This document shows positions 8,168 to 16,853 of a stretch of 64,000 bases of DNA, piece after piece. The first letter of the stretch is position 1. The number at the start of each line of letters is the position of its first letter. The notes under the pieces are model-generated. The model was not told the origin of the DNA. It saw nothing but the letters and a program-made list of their open reading frames with translations, and searched no databases. Source of the DNA: Deefgea piscis (GTDB lineage: Bacteria; Pseudomonadota; Gammaproteobacteria; Burkholderiales; Chitinibacteraceae); NCBI RefSeq assembly GCF_013284055.1, contig NZ_CP054143.1, positions 310,001 to 374,000 on the forward strand. The letters run 5' to 3'. Position numbers and translations under genes: made by a program.

Positions 8168-8703
8168 TGTGTCGTATCCACAGCAGGGTTAGTTCGCAAT
8201 AAATGAGTCGCAATCAAGCCATTTACCACGCCAAAAATAATGGCCATTGCCAACAGTAAAGGAATTAAAACAAAAATGCCGTTATGCGGAATTAACCATA
8301 AACGCGCAATCAACAACTGGCCGACTAAATGCGCTAAAGCCGAACACAGTGACCAAGTCACCAAGCCAAAATACCGTTGCGGCAAATATTGCACCAGCCC
8401 CAAGGCCAGCACACTGGCAACCCCACCCGCCAAACTTAAAGCAAAACCCGGTGAAAATACCCCACCCAAGACCAGACTTGCCCCTAAAATGCGCAACATC
8501 GACACCCACGCCGCAGCAGACCAGCCCAAACGCTGCAAAGCGATCAAGGTGACGATATTGGCTAGCCCCGGTTTAAAGCCCGGTATGGGCGATGGAATCC
8601 CCGATTCAATCACCGCCAACACAATGGCGCACGCGGCAAAGCGGGCAATCTGCTCATCAGTGGTACTGACATTTAAAGTAATTTTAGTAGCTGAGACTGT
8701 CAT
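8164..8703 (-). CDS. Gx transporter family membrane protein (Hpre_diP_synt_I domain)
   Basis: Polytopic membrane protein with about five hydrophobic segments and the family-type loop ESGIPSPIPGFKPGLANIVTL near the N-terminus. The family is variously named heptaprenyl diphosphate synthase component I or Gx transporter; no reaction is firmly established. It is commonly encoded beside a NusG-domain-II protein, as here, and that partner overlaps its start by 20 bases. I prefer ATG 8703 (MTVSATKI) over a start at 8763, which would extend far into the neighbour. It overlaps ubiX by 4 bases. Confidence 0.75.
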   Translation of the reverse strand: MTVSATKITLNVSTTDEQIARFAACAIVLAVIESGIPSPIPGFKPGLANIVTLIALQRLGWSAAAWVSMLRILGASLVLGGVFSPGFALSLAGGVASVLALGLVQYLPQRYFGLVTWSLCSALAHLVGQLLIARLWLIPHNGIFVLIPLLLAMAIIFGVVNGLIATHLLRTNPAVDTTQ

Positions 8704-9091
8704 AACTGGCAGGACGAGGACCAACGAGTTCAATACTGGTGCGATTGGGCAAGCAAATTGCACTTTGCCCCACTTGGGTCAGCCAACCTGCACGCACACA
8801 ATATTGACGTGGGCTTGGGTCGCTGGCGATCCGCGCACGCCCTGCAGCCACCTCGATGGTGGTTTTTCCGAGCGGGCCATCAATAGCTAAAGTGCGTGCT
8901 GCGGCTAAGTCTAATTCGGCGTACAGTTGGCCATCTTGAAAAATCTTAACGCGTGTCGCTCCGGCTTGTGACCAACATAAAGGGGTGATCACCCCCCACA
9001 GCACTAAAAAAACACCAATCACCACATAATCGCCTGAGCGCAATAAGCTCAGCCAATCTCGCCATGATTTAGCTGCGCTGATGTTGTTCAC
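8684..9091 (-). CDS. NusG domain II-containing exported/membrane-anchored protein
   Basis: About 135 residues: one membrane anchor (DYVVIGVFLVLWGVITPLCW), then a small beta domain with the spaced motif YCVRAGWLTQVGQSAICLPN, two cysteines and GW typical of stand-alone NusG domain II proteins. These are not transcription factors; they are found with Gx-type membrane proteins and sometimes flavin-transfer systems. The start is uncertain: GTG 9091 overlaps the rapZ 3' end by 23 bases, while an open frame to 9220 lies wholly within rapZ and is unlikely to be used. Confidence 0.65.
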   Translation of the reverse strand: MNNISAAKSWRDWLSLLRSGDYVVIGVFLVLWGVITPLCWSQAGATRVKIFQDGQLYAELDLAAARTLAIDGPLGKTTIEVAAGRARIASDPSPRQYCVRAGWLTQVGQSAICLPNRTSIELVGPRPASYDSLSY

Positions 9092-9932
9092 GATGCCGCA
9101 CCAACACTTGACGATTGCGTGAAAAATGTCGACGTAGCTCTTCAGCCAAATACACCGAACGATGCTGACCGCCGGTGCAACCAATGGCCACCGTGACATA
9201 ACTACGCTGATCGCGCTCAAATTCAGGCAGCCAGCGCTCTAAAAAGCCCAAAATATGTGTCAAATAATTGCCAACACTGGCTTGCCGCATTAAGAAATCA
9301 GCCACCGGCTGATCCATTCCCGTTAAAGAGCGTAGCGCAGGATCATAAAATGGATTGGGTAAACAACGTGCGTCAAAAACAAAATCTGCATCCAGCGGTA
9401 AGCCATGCTTAAAGCCAAACGACTCAAAAATCAGCATTAATTTGGCTCGATCGGTCGCGATAAATTCCCGCACCCACGTGCGTAATTGCGCTGCCGATAA
9501 ACCGGAAGTATCGATGACATGCGACATTTCACGAATGTTTTCCAGCATTTCGCGCTCAACCACCACCGATTCGCTCACCGTTAATTCGCCCAAAGATAGC
9601 GGATGACTACGCCGACTTTCAGAATAACGCTTCACCAAAACTTCGTTATTGGCTTCTAAAAACAACATCCGCACATCCAACCCCAAATCCATCAACGCGG
9701 CTAAATGATCAGGAAAGGTGGCTAAATTATGTGCGCTACGAGCGTCAATCCCGATGGCGATTTTTGGGTAGCCATCCAAATCGAGCATCGACACCGCCTG
9801 CGGCAAAAGCGGTGCGGGCAAATTATCTAAGCAATAAAAGCCCAAATCTTCCAATGCTTTTAAAGCGACGCTTTTTCCCGCGCCGGATAAGCCCGATAAC
9901 AAGACCAATTGTTGATGTTGGCTATTTACCAT
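9069..9932 (-). CDS. rapZ: RNase adapter protein RapZ
   Basis: Nucleotide-binding protein of 287 residues; in enterobacteria it delivers the sRNA GlmZ to RNase E and so controls amino-sugar supply. Walker A is GLSGAGKS at residues 14-21, Walker B-like FLEAN near 90, and the conserved C-terminal IGCTGGQHRSVYLAEEL near 250 is intact. Start overlaps the hprK stop in TAATG. The hprK-rapZ pair beside ptsN and rpoN is a standard proteobacterial arrangement. Confidence 0.93.
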   Translation of the reverse strand: MVNSQHQQLVLLSGLSGAGKSVALKALEDLGFYCLDNLPAPLLPQAVSMLDLDGYPKIAIGIDARSAHNLATFPDHLAALMDLGLDVRMLFLEANNEVLVKRYSESRRSHPLSLGELTVSESVVVEREMLENIREMSHVIDTSGLSAAQLRTWVREFIATDRAKLMLIFESFGFKHGLPLDADFVFDARCLPNPFYDPALRSLTGMDQPVADFLMRQASVGNYLTHILGFLERWLPEFERDQRSYVTVAIGCTGGQHRSVYLAEELRRHFSRNRQVLVRHREQHQRS

Positions 9933-10876
9933 TACTCCCCCATCTCCATAAATTTCTGGTGACGCTCGATAAATTCACGCGTGGAATCAATCCCGCGTAA
10001 TTGTAAAATATAATTTCGCACTGCCGACTCGACCAGTACCGCCAAATTGCGACCGGCGGCCACTGGAATGACTAGTTTTCTGACTGGCACATCCAAAATT
10101 GCCTGCGTTGCTGCCTGCATTTGCAAGCGATCAACCGGCGCGACATTTTCACCGCCGGCCTTGGCCAAATGCACAATCAATTTCAGGGTTTTTTTCGGCC
10201 TAACTGCCGTTTCACCAAAGATGGTTCTGATATTTAACACCCCAATCCCGCGCACTTCTAAAAAGTCGCGCAGCATCGGTGGACAGCGTCCTTCTAAGGT
10301 TTCCGGATTAGTGCGATACACCTCAACCACATCATCAGCCACCAAGCCGTGGCCACGAGAAATCAGCTCAAGCGCCAGCTCGGATTTACCCATCGATGAC
10401 TCACCAGTCAGCAACACCCCCACTTCCAACACGTCCAAAAATACCCCGTGTAGGTGTGTTGATACAGCCAATGCTTTACTTAAATAGTAGCGCAATACCT
10501 CCATTAAATAAGGAGATTGCTCCGGACTAGTGAGTAAGGGAACATGGTGACGCTCAGCCGCTTCCCGCAAAGAATCAGGTACCACTTGCCCATTGGCGAC
10601 AATCATCGCCGACATATCATTGGCAAATAGCTGATTCAGGCTTGAGTGCTGCACTTCCGTGGATAAACCATTGAGATATGCGACCTCAGCAATCCCTAGC
10701 ACTTGGATGCGATTGGGATGCACAAAGTTCAAATGCCCAACCAAGGATAGCGATGGCTTTTGCTCTGATGCATCATTGGACAATAAATTATTTGCCCCCG
10801 ACTGCCCAGCAACCCAAGTCAGACGCAGTTTTTCGGCGTTATCAATAAATAATTGTCGAGCGGTGATCTGCGGCAT
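9932..10876 (-). CDS. hprK: HPr kinase/phosphorylase
   Basis: Bifunctional enzyme that phosphorylates and dephosphorylates a regulatory serine of HPr. Walker [16 protein letters not shown] sits at about residue 155, followed by the HprK signature [15 protein letters not shown] near 205. Length of 314 residues is normal. The N-terminal DRTGG-like domain precedes it. In betaproteobacteria this enzyme belongs to the incomplete PTS of the nitrogen branch, which fits its position after ptsN. A terminator lies between the two genes, so hprK may have its own promoter. Confidence 0.94.
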   Translation of the reverse strand: MPQITARQLFIDNAEKLRLTWVAGQSGANNLLSNDASEQKPSLSLVGHLNFVHPNRIQVLGIAEVAYLNGLSTEVQHSSLNQLFANDMSAMIVANGQVVPDSLREAAERHHVPLLTSPEQSPYLMEVLRYYLSKALAVSTHLHGVFLDVLEVGVLLTGESSMGKSELALELISRGHGLVADDVVEVYRTNPETLEGRCPPMLRDFLEVRGIGVLNIRTIFGETAVRPKKTLKLIVHLAKAGGENVAPVDRLQMQAATQAILDVPVRKLVIPVAAGRNLAVLVESAVRNYILQLRGIDSTREFIERHQKFMEMGE

Positions 10877-10946
10877 GCGGCCTCGCTATGGCTTAAAAAG
10901 CAGTGATTTTATGCCAGTATGGGTCAAAAACGAAATTGGCATCGGG

Positions 10947-10978
10947 CAAAAAATAAACCCTCAGATCTAGGCTGAGGG
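10947..10978 (-). terminator. Terminator between ptsN and hprK
   Basis: CCCTCAG (10958-10964) pairs with CTGAGGG (10972-10978); read on the minus strand the stem is followed by TTTATTTTTT. Placed 10 bases after the ptsN stop, it should at least attenuate read-through into hprK. Confidence 0.8.
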
Positions 10979-10988
10979 CTCAAATCAA

Positions 10989-11468
10989 TCAGGAGAAGTC
11001 GGGAGCATAGGGCTCCCATGTCGAAATCCGCTGCCACACCGCTTCAGGATCGGGCAAGGTCATTAATTCTTCACGTAATTGCTTATCAGAAAACAGCTGG
11101 GCTAATTCTGACAAAATCTGCAAATGTAAATCAGTGGCATTGGCTGGCACTAAGAGCACAAAAATTAATGACACGGGTTTGCTATCCGGCGCATCAAACT
11201 GAATGGGCGCACTCAAGCGCACAAAGGCCCCTACTGCTTCTTTTAAGCCTTTAATCCGACCATGCGGAATGGCGACGCCTTGACCCAAACCCGTTGAGCC
11301 GAGCTTTTCACGGGCAAATAGGCTGTCAAAAATTACGCTGCGCGCAATCCCATGGCTGTTTTCGAACAGAATACCCACATGTTCAAAAACGCGTTTTTTG
11401 CTACCCACATCCAAATCTAAAAAAACATTGGCGACTGGAAGTATTTTGCTAATTAGGCTCATGTTCAA
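10989..11468 (-). CDS. ptsN: PTS system nitrogen-regulatory EIIA(Ntr) component
   Basis: Phosphorelay protein, not sugar-transporting, that modulates K+ uptake and nitrogen/carbon balance. The phosphorylated histidine is in GVAIPHGRIKGL (about residue 70) and the fold spans the 159 residues. Two starts are possible: TTG at 11468, with AAGGA 7 bases ahead, or ATG at 11462, with a 13-base gap. I take the TTG because of spacing, with only moderate certainty. Lies between hpf and hprK in the rpoN cluster. Confidence 0.9.
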   Translation of the reverse strand: MNMSLISKILPVANVFLDLDVGSKKRVFEHVGILFENSHGIARSVIFDSLFAREKLGSTGLGQGVAIPHGRIKGLKEAVGAFVRLSAPIQFDAPDSKPVSLIFVLLVPANATDLHLQILSELAQLFSDKQLREELMTLPDPEAVWQRISTWEPYAPDFS

Positions 11469-11514
11469 ACTTATGTCCTTAAAGGAGCTGCTATTGTAAC
11501 TTGCAGTCCGATAA

Positions 11515-11547
11515 ACAAAAACGGGAACGACTCGCGGCGTTCCCGTT
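11515..11547 (-). terminator. Terminator between hpf and ptsN
   Basis: AACGGGAACG (11520-11529) pairs with CGTTCCCGTT (11538-11547) over 10 bp with an 8-base loop; on the minus strand it is followed by TTTTTG. The T-run is short. Confidence 0.7.
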
Positions 11548-11566
11548 GTGTTGCTTGTGCAACGGA

Positions 11567-11893
11567 TTATTCTTCGATTACCACTTGATGCTTCAGGGCA
11601 TCATTACGATGACCAGATAATTTTTCTTTGTATTTAATAATCTGGCGATCTAGTTTATCGACCATGCTATCGATGGCTGCATACATATCGCTATCGATAG
11701 ACTCAACATGCAGATCTTTACCAACGACATTGATTGTCGCCTCGGCCTTATGTTCCAGCTTATCCACTGACAAAATGACTAAAACATCAATCACATTATC
11801 AAAATGACGGGTCGTGCGTTCAATTTTACCTGAAACGTATTCACGAATCGCTGGTGTAACTTCCAGATGATGACCACTAATGTTGAGGTTCAT
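11567..11893 (-). CDS. hpf: Ribosome hibernation promoting factor, short form
   Basis: Small 108-residue protein that binds the 30S decoding region in stationary phase and promotes inactive 100S dimers. The fold markers MNLNISGHHLEVTPAIREYV at the N-terminus and the basic helix DKLDRQIIKYKEKL near 80-93 are clear. It lacks the C-terminal dimerisation domain of the long form. It follows rpoN directly, as in most proteobacteria. Confidence 0.93.
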   Translation of the reverse strand: MNLNISGHHLEVTPAIREYVSGKIERTTRHFDNVIDVLVILSVDKLEHKAEATINVVGKDLHVESIDSDMYAAIDSMVDKLDRQIIKYKEKLSGHRNDALKHQVVIEE

Positions 11894-11936
11894 ATACTAC
11901 TCCTTCGGTTCTTCATGCTTTTATAAGGCAGTGCTT

Positions 11937-13319
11937 TTATAAGCACTTGCGCAGATTAACGGGAGGAATCATTAATGCCTCCCTGTACTTAGCAACGGTG
12001 CGCCGCGCAACCACAACACCTTGCCGTGCGAGTTCTTCAGTTATAGCACTATCGGATAATGGCTTGTGCTGATTTTCTTGCTGTACCAGTTGTTTGATCA
12101 AAGCCTTAATCGATGTTGCTGAGTTTTCACCACCGCTTTCACTTTCAACATGACTGCCAAAAAAATATTTGTATTCAAAAACACCGCGCGGAGTCAGCAT
12201 GTATTTTTGCGTTGTTACTCGAGAAATCGTCGATTCATGCAATTCAAGCTCATCGGCAATATCGCGCAGCACTAAAGGCCGCATTGCCACTTCACCATAC
12301 TCAAAAAATGCTTTTTGTCGCATTACGATTGCTTCTGCGACACGTAAAATCGTACTGCCTCGTTGCTCAACACTTTTAATCAGCCAACGTGCTTCTTGTA
12401 GCTTACCACTGAGTGCTGCTGCTGAGTCGCCTTGTAGTAACTTTGCATACAATTCATTGACTCTTAGCTTGGGCTGGGCCGCACTATTTAAGCGTACCTG
12501 CCATTGCCCACGCACCTTGGTCACAATCACATCAGGGAGCACGTAGCGTATCGTCTCTGCTGACCAATTGGCACCCGGTCTTGGCGTTAAACGCCGAATT
12601 AATATTTGCGCTTCTTTGAGTGCCACTTCATCGCACTGCAGTTGACGTTTAAGTCTAGTGTAATCCCGTTGCGCCAATAAATCGAGGCCTTCATTCACCA
12701 ATCGAATGGCAATATTTCGAATGGTGCTTTCTGGCAAGACTCGCAATTGCAATGTTAACGACTCGGGCAAATCACGTGCGCCGACACCGAGTGGTTCTAG
12801 TTGCTGTAAATGTTGTAGCGCAATTTGTAATTCTTCTGGCTCCAACTCAAGCTCTAACACCAAGCTCTCTGGTAGCTGCGCGTAAATTTCTTCCAAGCTC
12901 TGACTCAACATTCCGTCATCATCTAGCGCATCAATCAGTAATGAAATCAATGCATTATCACGAGCAGACAAGGGTAAGCAGCCAGTTTGCGCTAACAAAT
13001 AATCACGCAACGAATACAGCTTCGCCACCCGCAAAGCGGGGTCATTTTCATCCCCTTCATCAAACGAGGCGTTGCTGCGCACCTCATCCCAGCGCAAGCT
13101 ATCGCCATCCTCAACGATCTCACTGACCTCTGGTTTTTCAGCTTCTTCACCCGCATCTTGCACGCCATCTTCGCGTTCAAGCATTGGATTTTCGGCTAAA
13201 AATTGCTCTATTTCTTGTTGGAAATCAAGCGTAGACAACTGCAAGAGCTTAATCGATTGCTGAAGCTGCGGTGTCAAATTGAGCTGTTGCGACATCCGCA
13301 ACTGCAAGGTTTGCTTCAT
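11937..13319 (-). CDS. rpoN: RNA polymerase sigma-54 factor
   Basis: Sigma factor for promoters that need ATP-driven activators, typically nitrogen, motility or pilus genes. All three regions are visible in 460 residues: the Gln/Leu-rich activator-interacting region I (residues 1-50, LQLRMSQQLNLTPQLQQSI), an acidic region II (about 55-110) and a DNA-binding region ending in the RpoN box ARRTVAKYRE close to the C-terminus. lptB precedes it by 28 bases in the same direction. Confidence 0.96.
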   Translation of the reverse strand: MKQTLQLRMSQQLNLTPQLQQSIKLLQLSTLDFQQEIEQFLAENPMLEREDGVQDAGEEAEKPEVSEIVEDGDSLRWDEVRSNASFDEGDENDPALRVAKLYSLRDYLLAQTGCLPLSARDNALISLLIDALDDDGMLSQSLEEIYAQLPESLVLELELEPEELQIALQHLQQLEPLGVGARDLPESLTLQLRVLPESTIRNIAIRLVNEGLDLLAQRDYTRLKRQLQCDEVALKEAQILIRRLTPRPGANWSAETIRYVLPDVIVTKVRGQWQVRLNSAAQPKLRVNELYAKLLQGDSAAALSGKLQEARWLIKSVEQRGSTILRVAEAIVMRQKAFFEYGEVAMRPLVLRDIADELELHESTISRVTTQKYMLTPRGVFEYKYFFGSHVESESGGENSATSIKALIKQLVQQENQHKPLSDSAITEELARQGVVVARRTVAKYREALMIPPVNLRKCL

Positions 13320-13347
13320 GAAGGGAATAACCTAGTTGGCAAAAACA

Positions 13348-14070
13348 CTACATTTTAAAGTGCTCGCCCAGATAAACTTGGCGAACATCTTCATTATTAA
13401 CGATTTCATCGGGCTTACCAGCAGCCATGACGGCACCCTCAGAAATAATATAGGCACGATCGCAAATCCCTAAGGTTTCGCGAACATTATGGTCAGTAAT
13501 CAATACCCCAATGCCGCGCCCTTTTAAGAACCCGATAATGCGCTGAATATCAATGACCGCAATCGGATCAACCCCTGCAAATGGCTCGTCCAGCAAAACA
13601 AATTGTGGATTAGACGCGAGTGCGCGGGCAATTTCAACGCGGCGGCGCTCACCACCAGAAAGACTCATTGCGCCACTTTCACGCAAATGCGCGATATGTA
13701 AATCATGCAGCAACTCGTCTAAGCGCGATTCAATTTCTTCTTTACTGCTGTAATGCAGTTCAAGCACCGCTTTAATATTCTCAGCGACGGTCATTTTGCG
13801 AAAAATCGACGCTTCTTGTGGCAAATAGCCTAAACCGAGCCGAGCGCGCTTATGAATGGGCTGCTGACTGACATCCACGCCATCGAGCTCAATGCGTCCA
13901 GCATCCATTTTCACTAAACCAACAATCATGTAAAAACTGGTGGTTTTACCAGCGCCATTAGGGCCCAATAAACCGACCACTTCACCACTGGCGACTTCTA
14001 AAGAAACGTCACGCACTACGGTGCGTTTCTTATAGGATTTTTGTAAATGCTGCGCTTTCAACACACTCAT
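13348..14070 (-). CDS. lptB: LPS export ABC transporter ATP-binding protein LptB
   Basis: Cytoplasmic ATPase of the LptB2FG complex that extracts lipopolysaccharide from the inner membrane. Walker A GPNGAGKT (about 36-43), signature [15 protein letters not shown], Walker [14 protein letters not shown] and the switch histidine (LITDHNVRE) are intact in 240 residues. Overlaps lptA by 4 bases (ATGA). lptF and lptG are not in the window. Confidence 0.96.
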   Translation of the reverse strand: MSVLKAQHLQKSYKKRTVVRDVSLEVASGEVVGLLGPNGAGKTTSFYMIVGLVKMDAGRIELDGVDVSQQPIHKRARLGLGYLPQEASIFRKMTVAENIKAVLELHYSSKEEIESRLDELLHDLHIAHLRESGAMSLSGGERRRVEIARALASNPQFVLLDEPFAGVDPIAVIDIQRIIGFLKGRGIGVLITDHNVRETLGICDRAYIISEGAVMAAGKPDEIVNNEDVRQVYLGEHFKM

Positions 14071-14561
14071 TTGGCGGCGTCTTTCTTTTTCGGGTTGATA
14101 GTAATGTTCACTCGATTACCCGGCTTACTTTGTGCCTGATAAAACTCAGTATTGAGATTGTAGTTAATGATGTCGCCCATAACGATATCTTGGCCTTTTT
14201 TAACCCAAGCTTTATCGATTAATATCATTTCGCCTTTCGCACCGTCGTAATCAAAACGCAGTGACTCAGCGTCGAGCATTTCGCCGCTATCGAGTTTTTG
14301 CTTAAAGCGCACCGGACGACCTTCACCTTTGGCGTATTGCTTACCAAAAGCGTCTTCGCTCATGGTCACTTTATCGGCACGCATATTCATCGTGCCTTGC
14401 GTGGCAATCACATTACCAGTACAGACTGTTTGTGAATTTTTTTGATCCGCAACACAATTGTCTGCGGTGATATTCATTGGTTTTTCACGATCAGCCGTTT
14501 CTGCCAATGCGTGTGAATTAATGAGCAGGGCGAACAGCGGCAGGACGAGGAGTCGGGACAT
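14067..14561 (-). CDS. lptA: Lipopolysaccharide transport periplasmic protein LptA
   Basis: Periplasmic bridge protein carrying LPS between LptC and LptD. The Sec signal ([20 protein letters not shown]) is followed by the OstA beta-jellyroll domain, recognisable from [22 protein letters not shown] and MNMRADKVT. The 164-residue length is normal. It overlaps lptC by 44 bases and lptB by 4, so lptC-lptA-lptB are translationally linked. Confidence 0.92.
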   Translation of the reverse strand: MSRLLVLPLFALLINSHALAETADREKPMNITADNCVADQKNSQTVCTGNVIATQGTMNMRADKVTMSEDAFGKQYAKGEGRPVRFKQKLDSGEMLDAESLRFDYDGAKGEMILIDKAWVKKGQDIVMGDIINYNLNTEFYQAQSKPGNRVNITINPKKKDAAK

Positions 14562-15114
14562 AGGTCATCTTTACTTGTGATTTAAGTTCTAAAGTTTGCA
14601 ATTTATTATTGGCGATAAAACCCACCGCTTCGGCATGATTTTTGCCCATATCGGCGGTGACAAACTGATCTGATTTGGCGAGTTCAGCTTGACCATCAAT
14701 CCAAATATCACGGCCATTGATAATTAACTCGGGGTTGCCTTCAAAAGGCGCGCGACGCAATTGAGTCGCATCATAAAACCAAGTTTCAGAGCCCTTATGG
14801 ATCGATTTGGCCCGCGTACCAATCACCACAATCGTCGGCTTACTGGCCTCCGTTTGGGTTAACACCGGTTTTTCATACAGCATGGTGTCTTGCAGCGGCA
14901 CATGCGTGACTCGACTTGCGAGCAACTGTGAACGCTTTACACCGGCTTCGTCATAACGCCGCAATACGCCCTCATCCGCAATTAAATCGGGCGCATTTAA
15001 ATCCAAACGCTGTGGGACTGTTAGATTAGTGGCAACGCGACTTAAAGCCCAAATTAAACTACCGACCAAGAGCAATAAAAGCAAGGGTAAAACCCAGGTT
15101 GTTAAACTACGCAA
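14518..15114 (-). CDS. lptC: LPS export protein LptC
   Basis: Bitopic inner membrane protein that takes LPS from LptBFG and passes it to LptA. A single N-terminal anchor (TWVLPLLLLLLVGSLIWAL, residues 7-25) is followed by a periplasmic jellyroll domain. The 198-residue length suits the betaproteobacterial version. The start lies 9 bases after the kdsC stop. The large overlap with lptA is supported by good signal peptides in both frames. Confidence 0.9.
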   Translation of the reverse strand: MRSLTTWVLPLLLLLLVGSLIWALSRVATNLTVPQRLDLNAPDLIADEGVLRRYDEAGVKRSQLLASRVTHVPLQDTMLYEKPVLTQTEASKPTIVVIGTRAKSIHKGSETWFYDATQLRRAPFEGNPELIINGRDIWIDGQAELAKSDQFVTADMGKNHAEAVGFIANNKLQTLELKSQVKMTYVPTPRPAAVRPAH

Positions 15115-15123
15115 ACCAATCCC

Positions 15124-15639
15124 CTAGCGCAAATATGGCGCCATCGCAGCATCATAGGTGTTTTGCGATTGCATAATTAAATCACACACTTCACGTACCG
15201 CGCCCGAACCACCTTGGCTACCGGTGATGTAATGCGCGTGCTGGCGAACAATCGTCGGCGAATTCGGTACCGCAACAGCAAATGGCACGCGGCGCATAAT
15301 GGGTAAATCAATCACATCGTCGCCCATATAGCCACATTCTTGCGCCGTAACGCCGGTATCTAACAGTAGCTGCTCAAAAGTGGCCAACTTATCGTGTGCA
15401 CCTTGATAGACCAAATCAATACCCAAATTTTTGGTTCGATGTGTGAGCAAGGTTGAAGTGCGCCCAGTGATAATGGCCAGCTGAACGCCACTTTGCTGCA
15501 ACATTTTTAAGCCATGCCCATCCAATGAATGGAATGCCTTTAACTCTTCGCCAGCATCGGTGTAATACAAACGCCCATCCGTCATGACCCCGTCAACGTC
15601 AAAAATCATCACGCGAACTTTTTTTGCTTGCTCAAGCAT
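15124..15639 (-). CDS. kdsC: 3-deoxy-D-manno-octulosonate 8-phosphate phosphatase
   Basis: HAD-family phosphatase making free Kdo for the LPS inner core. Motif I is FDVDGVMTDGRLYYTD near residue 13, with later IITGRTS (motif II), a lysine and GYMGDDVIDLPIM (motif IV). No cap domain, 171 residues, as expected for the tetrameric C0 subclass. Acts directly after KdsA and after the isomerase encoded just upstream. A 47-bp element separates it from kdsD. Confidence 0.95.
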   Translation of the reverse strand: MLEQAKKVRVMIFDVDGVMTDGRLYYTDAGEELKAFHSLDGHGLKMLQQSGVQLAIITGRTSTLLTHRTKNLGIDLVYQGAHDKLATFEQLLLDTGVTAQECGYMGDDVIDLPIMRRVPFAVAVPNSPTIVRQHAHYITGSQGGSGAVREVCDLIMQSQNTYDAAMAPYLR

Positions 15640-15681
15640 TCAGCTTCCCTTCTATTAAAATTTTTTAGTTATAAACTTACA

Positions 15682-15728
15682 GGTATGGAGTGCTAGACCA
15701 GATACTTAATAACACACAGCGCCATACC
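15682..15728 (-). repeat. 47-bp GGTAT/ATACC element, copy 3
   Basis: On the minus strand it begins GGTATGGCGCTG and ends CTAGCACTCCATACC, with CTAG six bases before ATACC. It starts 3 bases after the kdsD stop and lies between kdsD and kdsC. Outer arm pairing is 7 bp, with partial pairing further in. Confidence 0.7.
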
Positions 15729-15731
15729 CAG

Positions 15732-16718
15732 CTAAACAACTCGGGCTCGTAGCAAGTCATGCATATTCAATGCCCCAACTAATCGGCCTTGATCCTGAAC
15801 CAATAAACCATTAATTCGTCGTGATTCCATCAACTGAACCGCCTCTGCGGCCAGGCGCGAAGCCTCAATAGTAGCAGGATTTGCCGTCATCACGGCACTC
15901 ACCGGTGTGGTACGAATATCAATATCCAAATCTAAAGTGCGCCGCAAATCACCATCGGTATACACACCAACCAATAATCCCGCCGCATCAACCACTGCCG
16001 TCATCCCCAAGCCCTTACGGCTAATTTCCAGCAAAGCATCGCGCAGCGGTAAATCTTGCCCTACCACCGGTAGACGCTCGCCTTGGTGCATTAAATCACG
16101 TACATGGACTAATAAACGTCGTCCTAAAGTGCCACCGGGATGCGATAAAGCAAAATCTTCAGCCTTAAAGCCACGCGCCTCAAGTAAAGCCACAGCCAAT
16201 GCATCACCAAGCGCTAAAGCCACTGTGGTGCTGGCTGTTGGCGCCAAATTTAATGGGCAAGCCTCTTCGCTGACCGCCACATCCAAATGCACGCTCGACT
16301 CTTGGCTTAAAGTCGAGTTCACATTGCCGGTCATCGCAATGAGCGGGATACCTAAGCGCTTCAAACTCGGTAGCAATGCAACCAATTCGTCACTCTCACC
16401 CGAATTGGATAAAGCCAAAACCACATCCGCCGAGGTAATCATCCCCAAATCGCCATGCGCTGCTTCGCCGGGATGAACAAAGAAAGCTGGGCTGCCGGTA
16501 CTGGCCATAGTCGCAGCTATTTTACGCGCAACATGACCCGACTTTCCCATCCCCATCACCACAATTCGCCCTCGACAATTCAGCGCGAGCTGGCAAGCCT
16601 GATCAAACCGGGCATCCAAACGCGTCGACACGGCCAAAATTGCAGCTGCTTCAATTTGCATCACTCGTCGCGCCACATCACAGGCCGACCAAGCATCTTT
16701 TGATTCTATGGCATTCAT
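15732..16718 (-). CDS. kdsD: D-arabinose 5-phosphate isomerase
   Basis: Converts ribulose 5-phosphate to arabinose 5-phosphate, the first step to Kdo. An N-terminal SIS domain (GMGKSGHVARKIAATMASTG, HPGEAAHGDLG) is followed by two CBS domains from about residue 200. The ATG at 16718 (MNAIESKD) fits family length; a GTG at 16733 would add five residues, and neither has a strong ribosome site. First gene of the leftward Kdo/Lpt/rpoN block, divergent from the antiporter gene. Confidence 0.94.
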   Translation of the reverse strand: MNAIESKDAWSACDVARRVMQIEAAAILAVSTRLDARFDQACQLALNCRGRIVVMGMGKSGHVARKIAATMASTGSPAFFVHPGEAAHGDLGMITSADVVLALSNSGESDELVALLPSLKRLGIPLIAMTGNVNSTLSQESSVHLDVAVSEEACPLNLAPTASTTVALALGDALAVALLEARGFKAEDFALSHPGGTLGRRLLVHVRDLMHQGERLPVVGQDLPLRDALLEISRKGLGMTAVVDAAGLLVGVYTDGDLRRTLDLDIDIRTTPVSAVMTANPATIEASRLAAEAVQLMESRRINGLLVQDQGRLVGALNMHDLLRARVV

Positions 16719-16828
16719 CACAGAGCAACACACCTAGCGCATAAACAATGCCGCAGTATAAAAGACCTCATCATTAGATAACAGTAGGCTGTGAATAATC
16801 AGTACGTCAGTAATAGGGCCAGCTCAGT

Positions 16829-16834
16829 TATAAT
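16829..16834 (+). promoter_or_regulatory. Candidate -10 box for the antiporter gene
   Basis: A perfect TATAAT lies 20 bases upstream of the ATG at 16854. At the expected distance the -35 is weak (GTCAGT, 16806-16811). The short leader this implies is plausible, but no experimental-grade evidence is visible. Confidence 0.4.
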
Positions 16835-16853
16835 CAAATAGCATCCAACTCTA

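Noticed and set aside
8240-8890. Open frame of 216 codons antisense to the Gx-transporter and NusG-II genes
   Set aside because: Shadow of two genes whose family motifs are clear on the minus strand; no ribosome site or family resemblance.
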